Assembly: GCA_964621845.1 (NCBI GenBank) | Contig: CAZUOL010000012.1 | Span: forward strand, 1 to 7,795 | Source of the DNA: CAYRKQ01 sp964621845 | GTDB taxonomy: Bacteria > Patescibacteriota > Saccharimonadia > Saccharimonadales > UBA7683 | Length of the DNA: 7,795 bases | Direction: 5' to 3' | Part shown: positions 5,378-7,795 of the stretch, one piece after another | Position numbering within the stretch: the first letter of the stretch is position 1 | Layout of the letters: every line of letters starts with the position of its first letter | Notes under the pieces: model-generated | Told to the model about the DNA's origin: nothing | Databases searched by the model: none | What the model saw: the letters and a program-made list of their open reading frames with translations, nothing else | Translations under genes and position numbers: made by a program

Positions 5378-5647
5378 ATGAGCGTACCACTAGAACCAAT
5401 GGCCGAGTATATTGTTGTGCAGGCAGAGGCTGCCAGCAACAAAACTGCCAGCGGTCTGTATCTGCCAGATAATGCCAAAGAAAAGCCAAAGGTGGCCAAG
5501 GTGCTTGCTGTTGGCACAGAGGTGAAGGGTATTAAGGTTGGTGATAAGGTTATCTACCAAAATGAATATGAAGCTACCAACGTAAAGCTCGATGGTCAGG
5601 AATACACGCTGGTGTTTCAGAAAAATGTCATCGCAACAGTTAAATAG
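5378..5647 (+). CDS. groES: Co-chaperonin GroES (Cpn10)
   Basis: GroES forms the seven-membered lid on the GroEL chamber in the cytoplasm. The 89-residue product is slightly shorter than the usual 94-97. Visible family features: the starting strand PLEPMAEYIVV; the mobile loop at about residues 16-35, with GLYLP (26-30) in place of the usual GI(V/I)LP that docks on GroEL, followed by the typical AKEKP; GIKVGDKVIY in the core; and the closing VKLDGQEYTLVFQKNVIATV. The Tyr in the middle of the docking tripeptide is a little unusual. ATG 5378 has a strong Shine-Dalgarno (AAAGGAGA, GGAG six bases upstream). groEL follows after 22 bases, so the two form one operon under CIRCE/HrcA control. Confidence 0.97.
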   Translation: MSVPLEPMAEYIVVQAEAASNKTASGLYLPDNAKEKPKVAKVLAVGTEVKGIKVGDKVIYQNEYEATNVKLDGQEYTLVFQKNVIATVK

Positions 5648-5669
5648 AAGTAAAAGGAGAGTATAGAAT

Positions 5670-7298
5670 ATGGCGAATAAAGTTTTTTACGATGAAGATG
5701 CCCGTCAGCGTTTGCTAAACGGTGCTGAGATTTTATTTAATGCAGTCAAAACTACTATGGGGCCAAAGGGTCGCAACGTCGTACTTTCTAAAAGTTTTGG
5801 TGGCCCAACCGTCACTCACGATGGCGTTACCGTAGCCAAAGGTATTGAGTTGCCAGAAACCGATGAAACACTCGGCTACAAGGTGGGCGCCGAGCTGATC
5901 AAGCAGGCGGCTAATAAGATGAACGATCAAGCGGGTGATGGTACTACCACCGTCACTGTTTTGACCTACCACATCTTAAATGAGGCCAACAAGCTGATTA
6001 CAGCTGGTCACAACCCAATGCAACTACGTAAGGGTCTTGAAGCAGCAGCGCACGAGGTTATTGCCCAGCTTGATGGAATGCGTGAAGATATTGCAGGTGA
6101 TAAAAAGCGCGTCGCCCAAGTGGCAACAATTTCTGCCGGTGATGAAGCAATTGGGAACTTGATTGCCGATGTAATTGATAAGGTTGGTAAAGATGGCGTG
6201 GTAACGGTTGAAGAGGGTCAGGGCCTTACCATGGAAAGCGAAGTGGTTGAAGGCTTTACCTTTGATCGCGGTTTTGTTTCGCCTTACATGGTCACCGATC
6301 CGGCACGGATGGAGGCAGTATATGATAAGCCTCTCATTTTGGTCACCGATAAAAAAATCTCGAGTGTGCAAGAGTTCTTGCCGGTGCTCGAGAAGGTTGC
6401 CCAAAGCGGTAAAAAAGATTTGGTATTGATTGCTGAAGATGTAGAAGGTGAGGCCCTCGGCACCTTAATTCTGAACCGTTTGAAGGGCGTCTTTAACACC
6501 CTGGCCATCAAGGCTCCGGCCTTTGGTGATCGCCGCAAAGAAATCTTGGAAGACATTGCCATTTTGACCGGCGCGACCGTGATTTCAGAAGAAAAAGGCC
6601 ACACCTTTGAGGATGTTGAGCTCGATATGCTTGGTACAGCTCGCAAGGTAATTGTTGATAAAGATAATTCAACCATTATCGAAGGTGCTGGTACACCTGC
6701 AGCCCTCAAAGCCCGGGTAGAACAGATCACTGCGCAGATTGCCAGTGCTTCAAGCGAATACGATAAAGAAAATTACGAAAAGCGCCGAGCGGCACTTGAT
6801 GGCAAAGTAGCCGTGATTAAGGTTGGTGGGGCGACCGAAACTGAAATTGAAGAAAAGAAGTTCCGGGTTGACGATGCCGTGGCAGCGGTAAAAGCAGCGC
6901 TGGATGAAGGCATCGTGCCTGGAGGTGGTGTCACGTTAGTAAATCTTTCAACCGCCATTACCGATAACGATGCGGGCGCAACGCTGCTGAAGAACGCCTT
7001 GGTACAACCATTTGTACAACTGATGACCAACGCCGGCTTAAATGCCCAAGCCTTTTTGGCGCAGGTGCAAGAAGGCAAGGCCGGGCTTGGTATCAACGTG
7101 AACGATCCAAAAGCTGGCTTGCAAGATATGAAGGCAGCCGGCGTGGTGGACCCGGCTCGCGTGACGAAAGAAGCCATTTTGAATGCTTCATCAATTGCAG
7201 GCACTGCGATGACCATGGGCGCATTAGTGGTAGAGATTCCTGAAAAGAAGGAAGCCCCAGCGCCAGCTGGTGGTATGGACATGTCCGGCATGATGTAA
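5670..7298 (+). CDS. groEL: Chaperonin GroEL (Hsp60)
   Basis: GroEL is the ATP-driven double-ring chaperonin that folds proteins in the cytoplasm together with GroES. The gene is complete at 542 residues, a normal length. Key sites are intact: GPKGRNVVL (31-39), D51GVTVAK (equivalent to E. coli Asp52), GDGTTT with D90 (E. coli Asp87), and VDDA with D402 (the ATP-hydrolysis Asp398 of E. coli), followed by the GGG of the nucleotide site (418-420). The C-terminus is the Gly/Met tail GGMDMSGMM. Compared with E. coli there is a four-residue insertion between D51 and D90, around residues 61-75 (PETDETLGYKVG region). ATG 5670 has AAAAGGAGA with GGAG ten bases upstream. A terminator follows 30 bases after the stop. 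Confidence 0.99.
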   Translation: MANKVFYDEDARQRLLNGAEILFNAVKTTMGPKGRNVVLSKSFGGPTVTHDGVTVAKGIELPETDETLGYKVGAELIKQAANKMNDQAGDGTTTVTVLTYHILNEANKLITAGHNPMQLRKGLEAAAHEVIAQLDGMREDIAGDKKRVAQVATISAGDEAIGNLIADVIDKVGKDGVVTVEEGQGLTMESEVVEGFTFDRGFVSPYMVTDPARMEAVYDKPLILVTDKKISSVQEFLPVLEKVAQSGKKDLVLIAEDVEGEALGTLILNRLKGVFNTLAIKAPAFGDRRKEILEDIAILTGATVISEEKGHTFEDVELDMLGTARKVIVDKDNSTIIEGAGTPAALKARVEQITAQIASASSEYDKENYEKRRAALDGKVAVIKVGGATETEIEEKKFRVDDAVAAVKAALDEGIVPGGGVTLVNLSTAITDNDAGATLLKNALVQPFVQLMTNAGLNAQAFLAQVQEGKAGLGINVNDPKAGLQDMKAAGVVDPARVTKEAILNASSIAGTAMTMGALVVEIPEKKEAPAPAGGMDMSGMM

Positions 7299-7305
7299 AT
7301 CTGTC

Positions 7306-7326
7306 ATTCTGAACTCGTTTCAGGAT
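7306..7326. repeat. Short imperfect palindrome, possible dispersed repeat unit
   Basis: ATTCTGAA (7306-7313) and TTCAGGAT (7319-7326) pair over eight positions, one as U-G, around a five-base loop. The unit directly precedes the groEL terminator. It resembles, from memory, short CATTCTGAA...TTCAG palindromes scattered between genes in many bacteria. A single copy is present here. Confidence 0.4.
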
Positions 7327-7327
7327 C

Positions 7328-7368
7328 TCAAAAGCTCCGGCCAAACACCGGAGCTTTTGAATGTTTTT
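7328..7368 (+). terminator. Rho-independent terminator of groESL
   Basis: A perfect 13-bp stem (7328-7340 with 7348-7360, core AAAGCTCCGG/CCGGAGCTTT) and a seven-base loop are followed three bases later by TTTTT (7364-7368). It lies between two convergent genes and could also stop minus-strand transcripts, through the T-rich arm of its own stem. Confidence 0.9.
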
Positions 7369-7399
7369 AGTACCAGGATAAGGTAGTTACAGGCAAATT

Positions 7400-7747
7400 T
7401 TATTCGTTCGCGTGTGAACTGTTCGACTGGAGCTCATCTAGCTTTGGCTCGAGCGCATCCCAGTAGGCATCGAATGCATTTCGGTTATGCGGCTCTACTA
7501 CAGCCCAGGCTGTACCTTCGGCTGGAGCCTCGCGGTTGCTGTACTCGCCAGTAGTATCAATAGTGACGTCAACGCCCACAATACCACCAGCAGCCTGCCT
7601 ATAGGCAAGGGCTAACTCTGGCGTGACACGATCGCTTACCGCAAAGCCACCGATATACTTACGTGTAAATCTTTCTTGCTCTTTTCGCTCTGCTTCGCGC
7701 CTCATTTCAGCACCGAAGTTTCTAATTGTACTGTAGATATTTCCCAT
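7400..7747 (-). CDS. Hypothetical protein, 115 residues
   Basis: I do not recognise this protein. Residues 1-30 form a charged helix (MRREAERKEQERF). The middle (about 31-80) looks like an alpha/beta domain with FAVSDRVTPELALAYRQAAGG and the strand VDVTIDTTG, and the C-terminal part is an acidic helix. It has no signal peptide or membrane segment. ATG 7747 is chosen because AAAGGAG sits six bases upstream; the frame stays open to ATG 7780, but that start has no ribosome site. The 14-bp palindrome at 7763-7776 lies just before the ribosome site and may be an operator. The gene converges on groEL and is not part of its operon. Further upstream sequence is cut off by the window end, so the promoter cannot be judged. 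Confidence 0.8.
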   Translation of the reverse strand: MGNIYSTIRNFGAEMRREAERKEQERFTRKYIGGFAVSDRVTPELALAYRQAAGGIVGVDVTIDTTGEYSNREAPAEGTAWAVVEPHNRNAFDAYWDALEPKLDELQSNSSHANE

Positions 7748-7762
7748 ACAAATCTCCTTTCG

Positions 7763-7776
7763 TTCATAATTATGAA
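7763..7776. promoter_or_regulatory. 14-bp perfect palindrome upstream of the 115-residue gene
   Basis: TTCATAATTATGAA is a perfect palindrome ending 16 bases before ATG 7747 (minus strand), just outside the ribosome site. On the minus strand it contains CATAAT, a possible -10. An operator overlapping a promoter is plausible, but AT-rich palindromes of this size also arise by chance. Confidence 0.35.
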
Positions 7777-7795
7777 ACAAATGTATATAAATGTA

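Noticed and set aside
6773..7291. Long minus-strand frame of 172 codons inside groEL
   Set aside because: It is antisense to a highly conserved gene; its length is explained by groEL codon structure.
2..7402. UGA-recoding (code 25) organism
   Set aside because: The absence of TGA stops suggested it, but the genes contain ordinary Gly codons and no in-frame TGA, so the standard code fits.
1..7795. CRISPR arrays, tRNA or rRNA genes, insertion sequences
   Set aside because: I looked for regular repeats, cloverleaf-like segments, transposase motifs and terminal inverted repeats, and saw none.

Overview
The window looks like a piece of a small, streamlined bacterial chromosome. My best guess is Candidatus Saccharibacteria (TM7) or another Patescibacteria/CPR lineage. 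That guess rests on the general look of the GroEL, GroES and Mur ligase sequences, compact gene packing, many lineage-restricted hypothetical proteins, and extended -10 promoters placed almost on top of start codons. I could not run a search, so the taxonomy is an inference. The standard genetic code fits, because long genes such as groEL are intact.

Layout. (1) Positions 2-343 hold the 3' end of a MurE-type Mur ligase, a core peptidoglycan gene. (2) Positions 345-1706 hold one transcription unit with its own promoter, encoding a 437-residue protein I do not recognise; its C-terminus carries a weak nuclease-like D...QxK pattern. (3) Converging on it from the minus strand is a 64-codon gene (1763-1957) whose promoter predicts a leaderless mRNA. 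(4) Divergent from that gene is a tight five-gene operon (2092-5249): a 136-residue unknown, a 439-residue protein with a phosphoribosyltransferase-like PRPP-loop motif, a helical 229-residue unknown, a NADAR-family (YbiA-like) N-glycosidase homologue, and a 63-residue unknown. (5) groES-groEL (5378-7298) follow, with a CIRCE operator for HrcA repression, candidate promoters, a 5' leader hairpin and a strong 13-bp terminator hairpin. (6) A convergent minus-strand gene for a 115-residue unknown protein (7400-7747) closes the window, with a 14-bp palindrome in its leader.

The housekeeping blocks (murE and groESL) flank an accessory segment of about 4.9 kb. Within it, the pairing of a PRTase-like protein with a NADAR protein is the strongest candidate for an undescribed system. 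Both families act on bonds between ribose and a base, so the pair could be a modification/removal or metabolite-repair module, but the biochemistry is not shown by the sequence. At least two transcription units share the architecture TTGACA-N17-TGnTAnnnT with a start codon at or close to the predicted +1, while groES, groEL and the 115-residue gene use clear Shine-Dalgarno sites. No gene-free stretch exceeds 300 bases. I saw no tRNA, rRNA, CRISPR array or insertion sequence.
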